Shown: positions 45,012 to 53,528 of the stretch, in pieces
How positions within the stretch are numbered: position 1 is the stretch's first letter
Layout of the letters: each line of letters opens with the position of its first letter
The notes under the pieces: generated by a model
What the model was told of the DNA's origin: nothing
The model's input: only the letters and a program-made list of their open reading frames with translations
Databases searched by the model: none
Program-made: the position numbers and the translations under genes
NCBI RefSeq assembly: GCF_023630255.1
Contig: NZ_JALPRS010000001.1
Span: 62,001-126,000, forward strand
Length of the DNA: 64,000 bases
Source of the DNA: Pontibacter deserti
GTDB lineage: Bacteria > Bacteroidota > Bacteroidia > Cytophagales > Hymenobacteraceae
Direction of reading: 5' to 3'

Positions 45012-46085
45012 TTACGGATAATTGTTAGTGTGCGCCTGCGGATCGTCGTAGTCTGGTTCTGCAGGTACATGCGGAGTGGTAATTGGTCTGTTATGAGAAA
45101 ATGGTCTCTCCGAAGTATAGGTTCTGCCTGCTCTTCGTTTGCCGTTTCTGTTGCGCATAGTAAGCAAAGCGGCTCCTGCCAGGGCAACAACTCCGGCAGC
45201 CAGCATTACTTTTGTAGCAGGGCTAGAGACAGCAGGAGGCACAGATACTACACCCAGTTCGTCGGTTATAGCGGGTTCGTGTACATAACGCCCATGCTCG
45301 GGTACAGCTATGGCCCAGAAATCTCGCACCAGTTCGTCCAGTTGCCATTGCAATGTTTGTCCGCGCATAGGCATGCCGTGGCCGGTTGCTGCAATAGCCG
45401 GGTTCAGGTGGGCCAGTTTTTCAACTGAATGATGTGCTTCAGCCCAGTTAGAAGTATAATACTTTGGAGGCCCATACACATGTTTCTTCTGAGTCATTAC
45501 GGCTACCATAGACTCACCATGCCGGGTTATGAAGGCATCGCCGGCAATTAATAACCTGTCGCTCTCCCTGAAAAAGGAGACATGTCCTGCTGTATGCCCT
45601 GGTGTATGAAGCCATTTCCAGTCTGGCAGGCCAGGAACAGATCCATCCTGAGGTAGCAGCTCTACATGGTTGGTTATATTAATTGGCTTTTTAGGGTACA
45701 GAAACGACATATAGGCCATGCCACCGCCGCCAACACCCGGATCAGGTGGCGGATAACTGGAGCGGCCTGTCAGGTAGGGTAGTTCCAGCGGGTGTGCGTA
45801 CACCGGCACATCCCACTCGTTGGCAAGTTCTTTTACTGCGCCAATATGGTCGAAGTGGCCATGTGTGAGCAGTATAGATCGTGGGCGTGCACCTGGTCCG
45901 AACAATTCTTCTGCAGCAGCTTTAATTTTTCCCGCTGAGCCATAAACACCAGTATCTATAAGTGTCCAGGTGCCGTCAGGTGCTGCTACAAAGTAAAGAT
46001 TTACGAAAACAGTTTTCATACCCCACACCCCGGGCGCAACCGGGAAAGTGTGCTTACTCCGGTTTATTGTTTCATTTGTCTCCAT
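45012..46085 (-). CDS. MBL-fold metallo-hydrolase with C-terminal membrane helix
   Basis: This 357-residue protein has a metallo-beta-lactamase domain with the full dinuclear site THGHFDH (H75, H77, D79, H80), plus His in HTPGHTAGH (about 187-195), Asp in IAGDAF and a late GHGMPM. It resembles glyoxalase II/quorum-quenching-type hydrolases. Unusually, it continues past the fold into a linker, a hydrophobic helix (about 294-314) and a basic tail (RNRNGKRR), so it is probably anchored in the membrane with the catalytic domain on one side; no signal peptide is present. The substrate is unknown. Confidence 0.85.
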   Translation of the reverse strand: METNETINRSKHTFPVAPGVWGMKTVFVNLYFVAAPDGTWTLIDTGVYGSAGKIKAAAEELFGPGARPRSILLTHGHFDHIGAVKELANEWDVPVYAHPLELPYLTGRSSYPPPDPGVGGGGMAYMSFLYPKKPINITNHVELLPQDGSVPGLPDWKWLHTPGHTAGHVSFFRESDRLLIAGDAFITRHGESMVAVMTQKKHVYGPPKYYTSNWAEAHHSVEKLAHLNPAIAATGHGMPMRGQTLQWQLDELVRDFWAIAVPEHGRYVHEPAITDELGVVSVPPAVSSPATKVMLAAGVVALAGAALLTMRNRNGKRRAGRTYTSERPFSHNRPITTPHVPAEPDYDDPQAHTNNYP

Positions 46086-46505
46086 AGGTTAGTACTGTAA
46101 ATGATCTGCTAATTTTATAGTTACAGGAATATTTAACTACGCACCACCGGCCAAAGTGGCTGGCAACTATAGAAGTAAATTAGTTAAGCTACCAGATGAA
46201 TTATTTACTGATGTATTAACATATGAATATACTTAACTGCCTGAATTAAAACAAACTATATATACTAAACCTCCTTATCAGCAGTTATTGCATTGTATTG
46301 TTTTATGTAATATATTACATCTACCTAAAGTATAAGTCTGCCAAAAACATAGTTGTAGATGTAATAAGCAGCCAAATCAGCAGAAATTTAATTGCACAAC
46401 TTTGGTAGAGCATACAGGCACGCTTTTTGTAATTTTGTAGTTAGCTGACACGCCTGCCCTGGTGTAGTAGCGGAATTATTTAACTGTTTTAGAAGTTAGA
46501 GTAAC
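46086..46505. other. 420-bp AT-rich spacer without a supported gene
   Basis: The region is AT-rich with several CTATA and AAGTATA words. A TAATTTTG (-7-like) box at 46430-46437 could serve the downstream 86-residue gene. No open frame with coding character was seen. Confidence 0.5.
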
Positions 46506-46766
46506 ATGGTTAACTTATTTGTACCTCCGGGATATATGGCAGTTTATGCCAAATGTATAGATGCATCGCTGCCGGCATTTGAGCCGGATGAGTGGGTGGA
46601 AGAAGGCAAAATATATTCTGTGAAGCACTTTACCGAGCCAATGAATCAGGGTGAAGGTTTTGCTATAACCTTGATGGATGAAGATGGTGTTGAGATCCAT
46701 CCTTCGCCGTCGCACTGGAGTTTTGCTTCGCACCGCTTCGAGCTTTATACTTTGTTTCTGAATTAA
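46506..46766 (+). CDS. Unknown 86-residue protein
   Basis: The frame starts at ATG 46506 (MVNLFVPPGYMAVYAK) and encodes a small, acidic, soluble protein with a likely all-beta fold. Charged residues alternate with aromatic ones (EWVEEGKIYSVKHFTEP, FAITLMDEDG) and it ends FELYTLFLN. I do not recognise a family. Coding is supported by codon pattern, by a -7-like box about 70 nt upstream and by a hairpin terminator 30 bp after the stop. It stands alone between two terminators, next to another tiny unknown gene. Confidence 0.6.
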   Translation: MVNLFVPPGYMAVYAKCIDASLPAFEPDEWVEEGKIYSVKHFTEPMNQGEGFAITLMDEDGVEIHPSPSHWSFASHRFELYTLFLN

Positions 46767-46797
46767 AATCTTTCAGTAACTATTTACGTTAATGAGA

Positions 46798-46824
46798 AAG
46801 GCTGCCACGAGCAGCCTTTTTTTT
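46798..46824 (+). terminator. Terminator of the 86-residue gene
   Basis: Stem AGGCTGC / GCAGCCT with loop CACGA followed by eight T. Confidence 0.88.
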
Positions 46825-46858
46825 ATTACCGTTGGTTTGTGTAGTACCAGGAGTGTTT

Positions 46859-47122
46859 ATGATCAGCCCCGAAGAATTCAATAATCTGCCTCCACACCTT
46901 CAGGCAGAGCTGGCCCTTACCGAGGGGCATTACCTGCATCACCGCATCAGAGGCTGGTGTAAAATAGACCTGTACTGGCTCTATGATTTTTATGTGGAAC
47001 TATGGTTCTTTTATGATCTGAAGAGCATTGGCCTTGTCCGTGCACTTACCACCTATAATGCTTTAGATCCTTACGCCGAAACTATAAAACTGAAGCTATC
47101 CATTAATAAAGAGAAAGATTAG
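46859..47122 (+). CDS. Unknown 87-residue protein
   Basis: I chose ATG 46859 (MISPEEFNNLPPHLQAELAL) because an AGGAG sits about 6 bp upstream; the frame is open a little further back. The protein has an acidic N-terminal helix and an aromatic-rich centre (WCKIDLYWLYDFYVELWFFYD), then a polar tail ending KEKD. The centre could pack against a membrane or a partner protein but is not a clear membrane helix. I do not recognise a family. The AGGAG makes it one of the few genes here with a good Shine-Dalgarno site. Confidence 0.6.
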   Translation: MISPEEFNNLPPHLQAELALTEGHYLHHRIRGWCKIDLYWLYDFYVELWFFYDLKSIGLVRALTTYNALDPYAETIKLKLSINKEKD

Positions 47123-47222
47123 TTTAGGAGGGACGAGTTAGAGAGTTTGGGAGTTAAAGCAATTAACTATTATCAACCAACCAAAAGTAAGGCTAGGTAT
47201 ACTATAGCTCATGCAAATTCTA

Positions 47223-47230
47223 TACTTTTG
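47223..47230 (+). promoter_or_regulatory. Candidate -7 box abutting pepE
   Basis: TACTTTTG fits TAnnTTTG and ends 4 nt before the pepE ATG at 47235, predicting a very short or absent leader. No clear -33 element is seen. Confidence 0.35.
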
Positions 47231-47234
47231 AAGT

Positions 47235-47954
47235 ATGAGCAGAAATCTATTATTAATCAGCACATCCACTACGCATGGCACCGGTTACCTGGAACATGCC
47301 GAACAAGAAATAAAAGAATTACTGAAAGGCAAAAACAGCATTCTGTTTATACCTTATGCCCGCCCAAATGGCATTTCGCATACACACTACACTGCCAAAG
47401 CCCGCGAAGCTTTTGAGAAGTGGGGGATTAGTGTAACCGGTGTGCACGAATATGAAAACCCGGTAAAAGCAGTGAACGAAGCTGAGGCAGTATTTATAGG
47501 TGGTGGCAACACATTTCTGCTGCTGAAGCAACTATACGCTAACAAACTGGTGGAGCCTTTAAAAGAGCGTGTTCGTAAAGGAATGCCTTATATAGGAACA
47601 AGTGCCGGAACAAACGTAGCCGGTAAAACTATAGGTACAACCAACGATATGCCAATCGTACATCCTAAAACACTTGATGCCCTAGAGTTAGTGCCATTTA
47701 ACATCAACCCGCATTACCTGGACCCAATCCCGGACTCTACCCACATGGGTGAAACCCGCGAAACCCGCATCCTGGAATTCCATGGCCATAACCGCCAGCC
47801 TGTTGTTGGCTTACGCGAAGGAAGCATGCTGCGTGTTGAGGGTGATAAGATACAGTTGTTAGGTCCGCTTACAGCGCGAGTATTCCTGCAGGGCCAAAAG
47901 CCAATGGAGTTTGCCCCATCTGATGATATTACTTTCCTGCTGGAAGCTTACTAG
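47235..47954 (+). CDS. pepE: Dipeptidase E (alpha-aspartyl dipeptidase)
   Basis: This 239-residue cytosolic peptidase of family S51 has the nucleophile S123 in GTSAGTNVAG (nucleophile elbow), H160 in NINPHYLDP and the FIGGGNTF loop (87-94). The length is normal for PepE, which hydrolyses Asp-X dipeptides. The motif positions match the enzyme from enteric bacteria closely. The gene is alone, with a hairpin terminator 28 bp downstream. Promoter spacing suggests a leaderless message. Confidence 0.92.
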   Translation: MSRNLLLISTSTTHGTGYLEHAEQEIKELLKGKNSILFIPYARPNGISHTHYTAKAREAFEKWGISVTGVHEYENPVKAVNEAEAVFIGGGNTFLLLKQLYANKLVEPLKERVRKGMPYIGTSAGTNVAGKTIGTTNDMPIVHPKTLDALELVPFNINPHYLDPIPDSTHMGETRETRILEFHGHNRQPVVGLREGSMLRVEGDKIQLLGPLTARVFLQGQKPMEFAPSDDITFLLEAY

Positions 47955-47982
47955 CAGGTAAATTATACTTTATAGTTTGAAG

Positions 47983-48012
47983 AAGACAGCTGCTGATGTG
48001 GCTGTCTTTTTT
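47983..48012 (+). terminator. Terminator of pepE
   Basis: Stem AAGACAGC / GCTGTCTT with a 10-nt loop followed by a T-run. Confidence 0.8.
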
Positions 48013-48300
48013 GTTTTTACCTCACCCCAGCCCTCTCCTTTTAATGAGGGCCCCTACCCCCAAAACAGGAGAGGGAGTTTGTTCTGTAATCTCGAACAGC
48101 GTGAGGGGTGTGGGAAAGTTTTATAGTTGGTGTTTTCCAACCACCCCCGGCCCCTCCTTGTCTAAGGCGGGGAGCTTTTTGTTTCTGCTATGGTTAGAGC
48201 TATAGTTTTATAGTTTACGATATTGAGCGGACAGGTTGTGACCTGTCCCTAAGAAACTACAACTACAAGAAAAGCTAAGTGCTATGGCATCTCCAACATC
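48013..48300. repeat. Mosaic repeat spacer before rlmD
   Basis: Modules seen are CTCACCCCAGCCCTCTCC with GAGGGCCCCTACCCCC (shared with about 21300) and AGGAGAGGGAG; the hairpin GCCCCTCCTTGTCTAAGGCG (48150 region, shared with 20911 and 38511); and GGACAGGTTGTGACCTGTCC (48229-48248, shared with 21088 and 56899). No gene is supported. Confidence 0.65.
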
Positions 48301-48545
48301 TATAGATTTACTATCGAACAGATCACAGTCTTTGGGTGGAGCGCCTTGTAGATTTCTGGTGCCGTAGGCATTGCGAGTATGCGAGCAAAAGGAATGTACA
48401 CAGCGCAATACCCGAAGACGGGGCCTCCCGGCCGTGAGCGCATCAAGGCATAGTATAGAACAGTAGGTAAGTAAAACTCCCAGGATTGGAAGTGGCTATG
48501 AAAGTATAGCTTGATTCAAGTAAGTATAAGCTTCAACTATAAGCT
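48301..48545 (+). repeat. Composite intergenic repeat, copy B
   Basis: Same landmark order as copy A: ACAGTCTTTGGGTGGAGCGCC-like start, GGTGCCGTAGGC, CGAAGACGGGGCC, GTGAGCGCATCAA and CTCCCAGGATTG, ending in AAGTATAGCTTGATTCAAG. It is the most diverged copy in the centre and lacks the GAGGGCCCC insertion of copy A. Confidence 0.7.
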
Positions 48546-48636
48546 GTAATAGATTTCTCTCTTAGGCCCGAAATAACATTAATAAGTATGAACGGTGCGG
48601 TTTTAAGAATCAAAAAGCTAAATCACAAAAATTAGC

Positions 48637-48644
48637 TAATTTTG
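48637..48644 (+). promoter_or_regulatory. Candidate -7 box abutting rlmD
   Basis: TAATTTTG ends 7 nt before the GTG start at 48652, so the transcript would start at or next to the start codon. Confidence 0.4.
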
Positions 48645-48651
48645 CAGTATC

Positions 48652-50061
48652 GTGAGAAATAAGAAACAAAAGACTTTCGAGATACTCGAAAATATTAGGA
48701 TAGAAGAGATGGTGGCCGAAGGTAAATGCCTGGCGCGCCATAATAATATGGTTGTTTTTGTAGGCGGCGTGGCTCCCGGCGACGTAGTAGACCTGCGCAT
48801 TACCAAAAAGAAAAAAAGCTTTATGGAAGCTGTGCCGGTGCAGTTCAGAGAATATTCTGAGCTACGTGTGCAGCCATTCTGCGAGCACTTCGGGATTTGT
48901 GGTGGTTGTAAGTGGCAACACATTGGCTACGATACCCAGCTATACTATAAAGAGAAACAGGTACGCGATAACCTGGAGCGCATTGGGAAAGTGGCATTAC
49001 CTCCATTTGATCCTATACTTGGTTCTAAAAAGGATAAGTTCTACCGCAACAAGTTAGAGTTCACGTTTTCTGGCTTTGGCTGGTTAACAAACGAGCAGAT
49101 TCAGTCGGGTCAGGAGTACGACCGTAACGCGCTGGGTTTTCATATGCCGGGCCGCTTTGATAAGATACTGGACATTCAGAACTGCTACCTGCAACCCGAT
49201 CCGTCTAACGCCATCCGGTTGGCAGTGCGTGATTATACCCGTGCAAAAGGTTTGGTATACTATGATGCGGTAAAACAGACTGGCTTCCTGCGTAACCTGA
49301 TCGTGCGTACGGCCAATACCGGCGACCTGATGGTAATTCTCTTAGTGAAGCATGACGATCGGGAAGCTATTCATGGCATTCTGGATGATCTGTATGCAAA
49401 ATTCCCGGAGATTACCTCGCTACAATATGTGGTGAACACCAAAATGAACGACACCTTCCACGATCAGGAGGTGATCTGCTACAAAGGCCAGCCTTATATT
49501 TATGAGCAGATGGAGGATATCCGTTTCCAGGTGGGGCCAAAATCTTTTTACCAGACCAACGCAGACCAGGCTTATGAACTGTACCGCCTGACACGCGAGT
49601 TTGCAGGATTAACTGGCAATGAACTGGTTTATGACCTGTATACAGGTGCCGGGACTATAGCTAACTTTGTTGCCCGTCAGGCCCGTGAAGTAATTGGTAT
49701 TGAGTATGTGCCAAGCGCTATTGAAGATGCTAAAATCAACTCGCAGCTAAACAACATTACCAATACTACTTTCTATGCCGGCGACATGAAAGATATACTT
49801 TCGGATGAGCTGATTGCCCGACATGGCCGACCGGAAGTAGTGATAACTGACCCTCCACGTGCTGGTATGCACCCTGATGTGGTAGAGAAATTACTGCAGG
49901 TGCACGCTGACCGTATAGTATATGTAAGCTGCAACCCAGCTACACAGGCCCGTGACCTGGAGCTTTTATCGGATAAGTATGATGTAACGCGAGTGCAGCC
50001 GGTGGATATGTTCCCGCAAACACACCATGTTGAAAATATAGTTTTACTAACAGCTAAATAG
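48652..50061 (+). CDS. rlmD: 23S rRNA (uracil-5)-methyltransferase RlmD
   Basis: This 469-residue enzyme of the RlmD/RumA family has a TRAM RNA-binding domain (about 10-68), an iron-sulfur cluster set (C77, C83, C86 in CEHFGICGGC and C178 in DIQNCYLQ), a SAM-binding motif VYDLYTGAGTIANFVA, TDPPRAGMHP, and the catalytic Cys in YVSCNPATQARDL. It makes 5-methyluridine in 23S rRNA (U1939 in E. coli). The start is GTG, as no better ATG lies upstream in frame before the promoter box. Family members may target other uridines (RlmC, TrmA type), but the four Cys favour RlmD. Confidence 0.9.
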   Translation: MRNKKQKTFEILENIRIEEMVAEGKCLARHNNMVVFVGGVAPGDVVDLRITKKKKSFMEAVPVQFREYSELRVQPFCEHFGICGGCKWQHIGYDTQLYYKEKQVRDNLERIGKVALPPFDPILGSKKDKFYRNKLEFTFSGFGWLTNEQIQSGQEYDRNALGFHMPGRFDKILDIQNCYLQPDPSNAIRLAVRDYTRAKGLVYYDAVKQTGFLRNLIVRTANTGDLMVILLVKHDDREAIHGILDDLYAKFPEITSLQYVVNTKMNDTFHDQEVICYKGQPYIYEQMEDIRFQVGPKSFYQTNADQAYELYRLTREFAGLTGNELVYDLYTGAGTIANFVARQAREVIGIEYVPSAIEDAKINSQLNNITNTTFYAGDMKDILSDELIARHGRPEVVITDPPRAGMHPDVVEKLLQVHADRIVYVSCNPATQARDLELLSDKYDVTRVQPVDMFPQTHHVENIVLLTAK

Positions 50062-50159
50062 ATATTAGGCTATAGTATTTAGATGTTACATGCTGGATGT
50101 ATGCCTCTTCCTAAAGAGATCAGATGTCTAATATCTAAAATCTAACGTCTGTAAAGAAT

Positions 50160-50528
50160 ATGGAAAACGATCCGGAATTAAACGGTAAATACCTCGGCAC
50201 CATTTCGAAGGATTTTGTGGTGGTGGCCGAAACTCTGCGCGAAGCTTCTTACCAGGTGCGCAAACGCCAGATATCAAAGTACCCGATCTTTGTGTTCAGC
50301 AGAACGCAGGTGCCGGTGGGTTCTAACTTTGTGGCGAAAGAAGAGTTGGCGCTTGAGTGGAATATCAACGCTTCGTACCTGGAGGATTTTATGCAACGCA
50401 ACCTGATTCTGGAAGACCGTGCAGAAGATTTTATAGCTGCCTACAAAGACCCGGATGAATTCTGTTGCCTGTTTGTGGTAGATGGCGAGTTCCAGAACTT
50501 CGTGTTCATTCCTTACCCGGAAGATTAG
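50160..50528 (+). CDS. Unknown 122-residue cytosolic protein
   Basis: The ATG at 50160 starts a soluble acidic protein. Phrases include KYLGTISKDFVVVAETLREA, QVRKRQISKYPIFVFSRT and CCLFVVDGEFQNFVFIPYPED. The alternation of strands and helices looks like a small alpha/beta domain, and the end is typical of a conserved Cytophagales hypothetical protein, but I cannot name a family. It lies 98 bp downstream of rlmD (AT-rich spacer with TCTAAxATCT words) and ends with a strong terminator. Confidence 0.7.
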   Translation: MENDPELNGKYLGTISKDFVVVAETLREASYQVRKRQISKYPIFVFSRTQVPVGSNFVAKEELALEWNINASYLEDFMQRNLILEDRAEDFIAAYKDPDEFCCLFVVDGEFQNFVFIPYPED

Positions 50529-50571
50529 GAACAGACGCTAGACACAGGACATAAGATTTAAAATTTTTAAT

Positions 50572-50602
50572 AAAAAAGGAAGCTCGAGAGCTTCCTTTTT
50601 TT
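50572..50602. terminator. Terminator after the 122-residue gene
   Basis: Stem GGAAGCT / AGCTTCC with loop CGAG, flanked by A6 and T7; it may serve the convergent thiL too. Confidence 0.88.
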
Positions 50603-50651
50603 GTATGCAGACTGTTTTCAGTCCTGCATCTTGTGTCTAAAATCTTAAGTC

Positions 50652-51677
50652 TTAAAAATGTGTCCAGCCTTGTGCTTTTAGCGGGAATGACTGGCCATGT
50701 TTATTGGCCATATTTATACCTTCGCTGGCTTCCGTAATTTTACCGATGATGCTGATATCCGGGTGGTTTTTTAGTTTGTCATAATCAGCTAGTGGGGCTG
50801 TAAACAGCAGTTCATAGTCTTCGCCGCCGTTTAGCATACACATGACCGGGTCCAGGTTAAATTCCATGGCAGCTTCCAGCATCTGCTCATCAGCAGGCAG
50901 GTTTTCGCGGTAGATGGTAGCACCTACTCCGGACTGAGAACATATATGCATCAGTTCCGAAGCCAGTCCGTCTGACACATCAATCATAGAAGTTGGTTTT
51001 ACTCCAATTTCTTTTAATTCGTGTATCACATCCATGCGTGCCTCCGGGCGCAACTGACGACCAACAATGTACTCATGGCTCTCTAGTTGTGGTTGCATGT
51101 CTGGATCAGCCATAAAAGCCTGTTTCTCACGCTCCAGTACCTGTAAACCTAAATAAGCTGCACCTAAATCGCCGGTCACACAAATAAGGTCGTTTACTTT
51201 AGCGCCACTACGCAGTGCTGCTTCGCCTTTGGCAACTTCACCAATGGCAGTTATACTTATAACTAAACCAGCTCTTGATGATGTAGTATCACCGCCAACC
51301 AAGTCTACTTTATAGTTCTCGCAAGCTAACCTTATACCTTCGTATAGTTCATCTATAGCTTCTACAGTATAGCGTGCACCTACCGCAATGTTCACTGTTA
51401 TCTGAGTAGGTTTCGCGTTCATAGCTGCTATATCAGACACGTTAACCGCTACAGCTTTATAACCCAAATGTTTGAGTGGGCAAAAAGTAAGGTCGAAATG
51501 AACCCCTTCCAGCAGCATATCACTGGTAATCACCAATTGCTTTTCTTCCGGCTCAATTACTGCTGCATCGTCGCCGATGCCTTTTATAGTTGATGGCTGC
51601 TGCAATACCACCTTCTCTTTTATGCGTCTGATCAGGCCAAACTCACCTACTTCGCTTAGTGGAGTTAGTTCGCTCAT
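50652..51677 (-). CDS. thiL: Thiamine-monophosphate kinase
   Basis: This 341-residue AIR-synthase-fold kinase shows GIGDDAAVI (about 37-45), the Mg2+-binding SDMLLEGVHFDL (about 53-64), VNVSDIAAMNAKPT (about 79-92), VGGDTTSS (about 125-132), a late IDVSDGLASELMHI and NGGEDYELLFT. It phosphorylates thiamine phosphate to thiamine diphosphate. It is monocistronic; a TAATTTTG box lies 25 nt upstream. No other thiamine genes or TPP riboswitch were seen nearby. Confidence 0.94.
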   Translation of the reverse strand: MSELTPLSEVGEFGLIRRIKEKVVLQQPSTIKGIGDDAAVIEPEEKQLVITSDMLLEGVHFDLTFCPLKHLGYKAVAVNVSDIAAMNAKPTQITVNIAVGARYTVEAIDELYEGIRLACENYKVDLVGGDTTSSRAGLVISITAIGEVAKGEAALRSGAKVNDLICVTGDLGAAYLGLQVLEREKQAFMADPDMQPQLESHEYIVGRQLRPEARMDVIHELKEIGVKPTSMIDVSDGLASELMHICSQSGVGATIYRENLPADEQMLEAAMEFNLDPVMCMLNGGEDYELLFTAPLADYDKLKNHPDISIIGKITEASEGINMANKHGQSFPLKAQGWTHF

Positions 51678-51702
51678 AGTTCTATCTTAAATTGAATGGC
51701 TG

Positions 51703-51710
51703 CAAAATTA
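51703..51710 (-). promoter_or_regulatory. Candidate -7 box of thiL
   Basis: TAATTTTG on the minus strand, 25 nt before the start at 51677. Confidence 0.4.
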
Positions 51711-51719
51711 CGAATTATA

Positions 51720-51845
51720 AGTAATAAACTGTCCCCTTGAGGGAACCATAACGGTGTTTACTTTATCAGATTTATACTTTGCTTAAAAGTGGTTGAGATT
51801 ACAACTGTACTTAACACCGCTGCAGTCCTCTCAAGAGGACAATCA
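51720..51845. repeat. Inverted pair of CCCCTTGAGG-type hairpin modules
   Basis: CTGTCCCCTTGAGGGAACC (about 51729) followed by CGGTGTTTA, and its mirror TTAACACCGC followed by GCAGTCCTCTCAAGAGGAC (about 51824). The same hairpin occurs at 21025 and 56971. No gene is present. Confidence 0.65.
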
Positions 51846-51875
51846 CTTAAAATTATTGCTCTCTTAAACAGAAAA

Positions 51876-51896
51876 GGCGCAACTATAAGCTGCGCC
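51876..51896 (-). terminator. Weak terminator of the M23 peptidase gene
   Basis: Stem GGCGCA / TGCGCC with a 9-nt loop; the minus-strand tail TTTTCTGTTT is only moderately T-rich. Confidence 0.55.
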
Positions 51897-51925
51897 CTCT
51901 CCACTATGTTTCACTATAGTTTCTT

Positions 51926-53251
51926 TTATGCTCCTTTTTGATCTTCCTGTTTATCTGATGCTAACAACTGCTGTGATTTTGAACCGCCCTCGTTAATGGC
52001 TTGCATCTGGTTTATAGTTGCATCTTTAACCTCGTCAAATTCATCTTTATACTTTTTGCTCACCGGGTCAGCCGATGGTAGTTTCACGCGGAGGGCGTCT
52101 ACCTGCTTCCCATTCTTCCAGAAGCGGTAGCAAAGGTGCGGACCGGTTGCCAGGCCGGTGCTGCCTACATAACCTATGGTTTGGCCTTGTTTTACACGTT
52201 TGCCTGCACGCATGCCTTTTGCAAACTTCGACATGTGGAGGTATTGGGTAGTATAAGTCTTATTGTGTTTGATCTTTACATAATAGCCATTGCCACGGCT
52301 ATACTTTGCTTCTAATACCACACCGTCGCCTACTGTTCGGATAGGAGTACCATAACGAGCTGCAAAGTCGGTGCCCAGGTGTGGCTTGTAGCGTTTCTGC
52401 ACCGGGTGAAAACGCTTTTTAGAAAAGCGGGAGCTAACGCGGCTATACTCCAGTGGCTCTCTCAGAAATGCTCTTTTCAGACTTTTGCCATCCTGATCGT
52501 AGTAACTCAGGTTTTTACCTTGCTGAAATCCGATAGCGTAGATCTCTGTTCCTTCGTGCTCAAAGTATGCTGATTTGATTTTGCCGAACCCTATCGTTTT
52601 ACCATTTACTACATGCTCGTCGTAGATCAGCTTAAACTTGTCGCCGGGCTGTATACGGTTCAGGTCGAGGCGCCAGGCATAGATGTCGGCAAAGTGGTTT
52701 ACAAGCTGCGCAGATCCACCTGCTTCGGTTAAAGCATCAAACAGAGAATTTTGTATGATACCCGCAATGGCGCGCTCTACAGTATCAACCTTACGTTTTT
52801 CCAGCGTCACATTCAGCTCACCGCGCAGGTCATAAATTACATATTCTGTTTCGCAGGGCTCATAAATAAAGTATTGCGCAGTTCTGCCAGAATCAGGTAA
52901 GTGCAGAATGGTATAGTTGCGGTTGGCACTAATGCGACGGACGTTAAATACATCCCTTGATTTTTTTGCCAGTTCCGAAATGGTAGTTAGTGTAATGTTA
53001 TATTCATCAAGTATTTCTGAAAGGTTTTCTCCTCGTTTAACAGTGGCTTCTACAATCTCCAATGAGTCGGTTGGGATGCCATAAACAATAGGAGCGGGTG
53101 CTTTTACTTTAATTGGTTGAGCTAGTGGTGCTGTTGTGTTTGGTCTGCTTTGGGCACTGGCTTTTTCAAAAGTTAAGTTTTGTGCTACCGTAAAAAACAC
53201 TAACATCGAAATAGCTATCAGGGTGGCCAGGCTGATACTACGTTTGAACAT
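51926..53251 (-). CDS. M23-family (OapA/LytM-like) envelope peptidase
   Basis: This 441-residue protein has an N-terminal signal anchor (about 8-27), a LysM/OapA-like domain (about 63-110, VKRGENLSEILDEYNITL), a linker domain (about 150-260), and a peptidase M23 domain (about 280-390) with HLGTDFAA, YLHMSKF and GPHLCYRF. In the last motif the usual HxH is HLC, so the third zinc ligand would be Cys; I believe this variant recurs in Bacteroidota members. It should cleave peptidoglycan cross-bridges or act as an activator. The C-terminal 50 residues are charged and probably disordered. Confidence 0.88.
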   Translation of the reverse strand: MFKRSISLATLIAISMLVFFTVAQNLTFEKASAQSRPNTTAPLAQPIKVKAPAPIVYGIPTDSLEIVEATVKRGENLSEILDEYNITLTTISELAKKSRDVFNVRRISANRNYTILHLPDSGRTAQYFIYEPCETEYVIYDLRGELNVTLEKRKVDTVERAIAGIIQNSLFDALTEAGGSAQLVNHFADIYAWRLDLNRIQPGDKFKLIYDEHVVNGKTIGFGKIKSAYFEHEGTEIYAIGFQQGKNLSYYDQDGKSLKRAFLREPLEYSRVSSRFSKKRFHPVQKRYKPHLGTDFAARYGTPIRTVGDGVVLEAKYSRGNGYYVKIKHNKTYTTQYLHMSKFAKGMRAGKRVKQGQTIGYVGSTGLATGPHLCYRFWKNGKQVDALRVKLPSADPVSKKYKDEFDEVKDATINQMQAINEGGSKSQQLLASDKQEDQKGA

Positions 53252-53493
53252 TACTAATTGGCTAAAATTGAAACTATGCGCGAAAATATGGCTTAAACAA
53301 TAGAAATAAAAATAAAGCTATACACAATAATCAGATTATAAATTAGTTACGCTTGTTTTTGATTGACTTGATTTAGCATTAATGTTGCACTTGTTGTAAA
53401 GTGAGTTTGCATTATATAAATGTATATAATTTGCTATGTTTCTAACTGTCAGTGGTTTATAGTTGTTTTGCCTCTAAGTGCTTTGATTGCATA

Positions 53494-53522
53494 TTTGCTT
53501 TAAAAAATCTTTTATAACTTTG
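53494..53522 (+). promoter_or_regulatory. Candidate promoter of fabG (TTTG-17-TAACTTTG)
   Basis: TTTG at 53494-53497 and TAACTTTG at 53515-53522 are 17 nt apart, fitting the Bacteroidota primary sigma pattern. The ATG at 53529 is only 6 nt beyond, so the message may be leaderless. Confidence 0.5.
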
Positions 53523-53528
53523 GTGCTT

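Noticed and set aside
48208-48408. Open frame of 66 codons on the minus strand inside the repeat spacer
   Set aside because: It spans repeat modules with no conserved frame, and composition is unlike neighbouring genes.
51678-51925. Possible TPP riboswitch in front of thiL
   Set aside because: The upstream region holds a short leader with a -7 box and repeat hairpins, without the conserved CUGAGA and ACCUGA elements.
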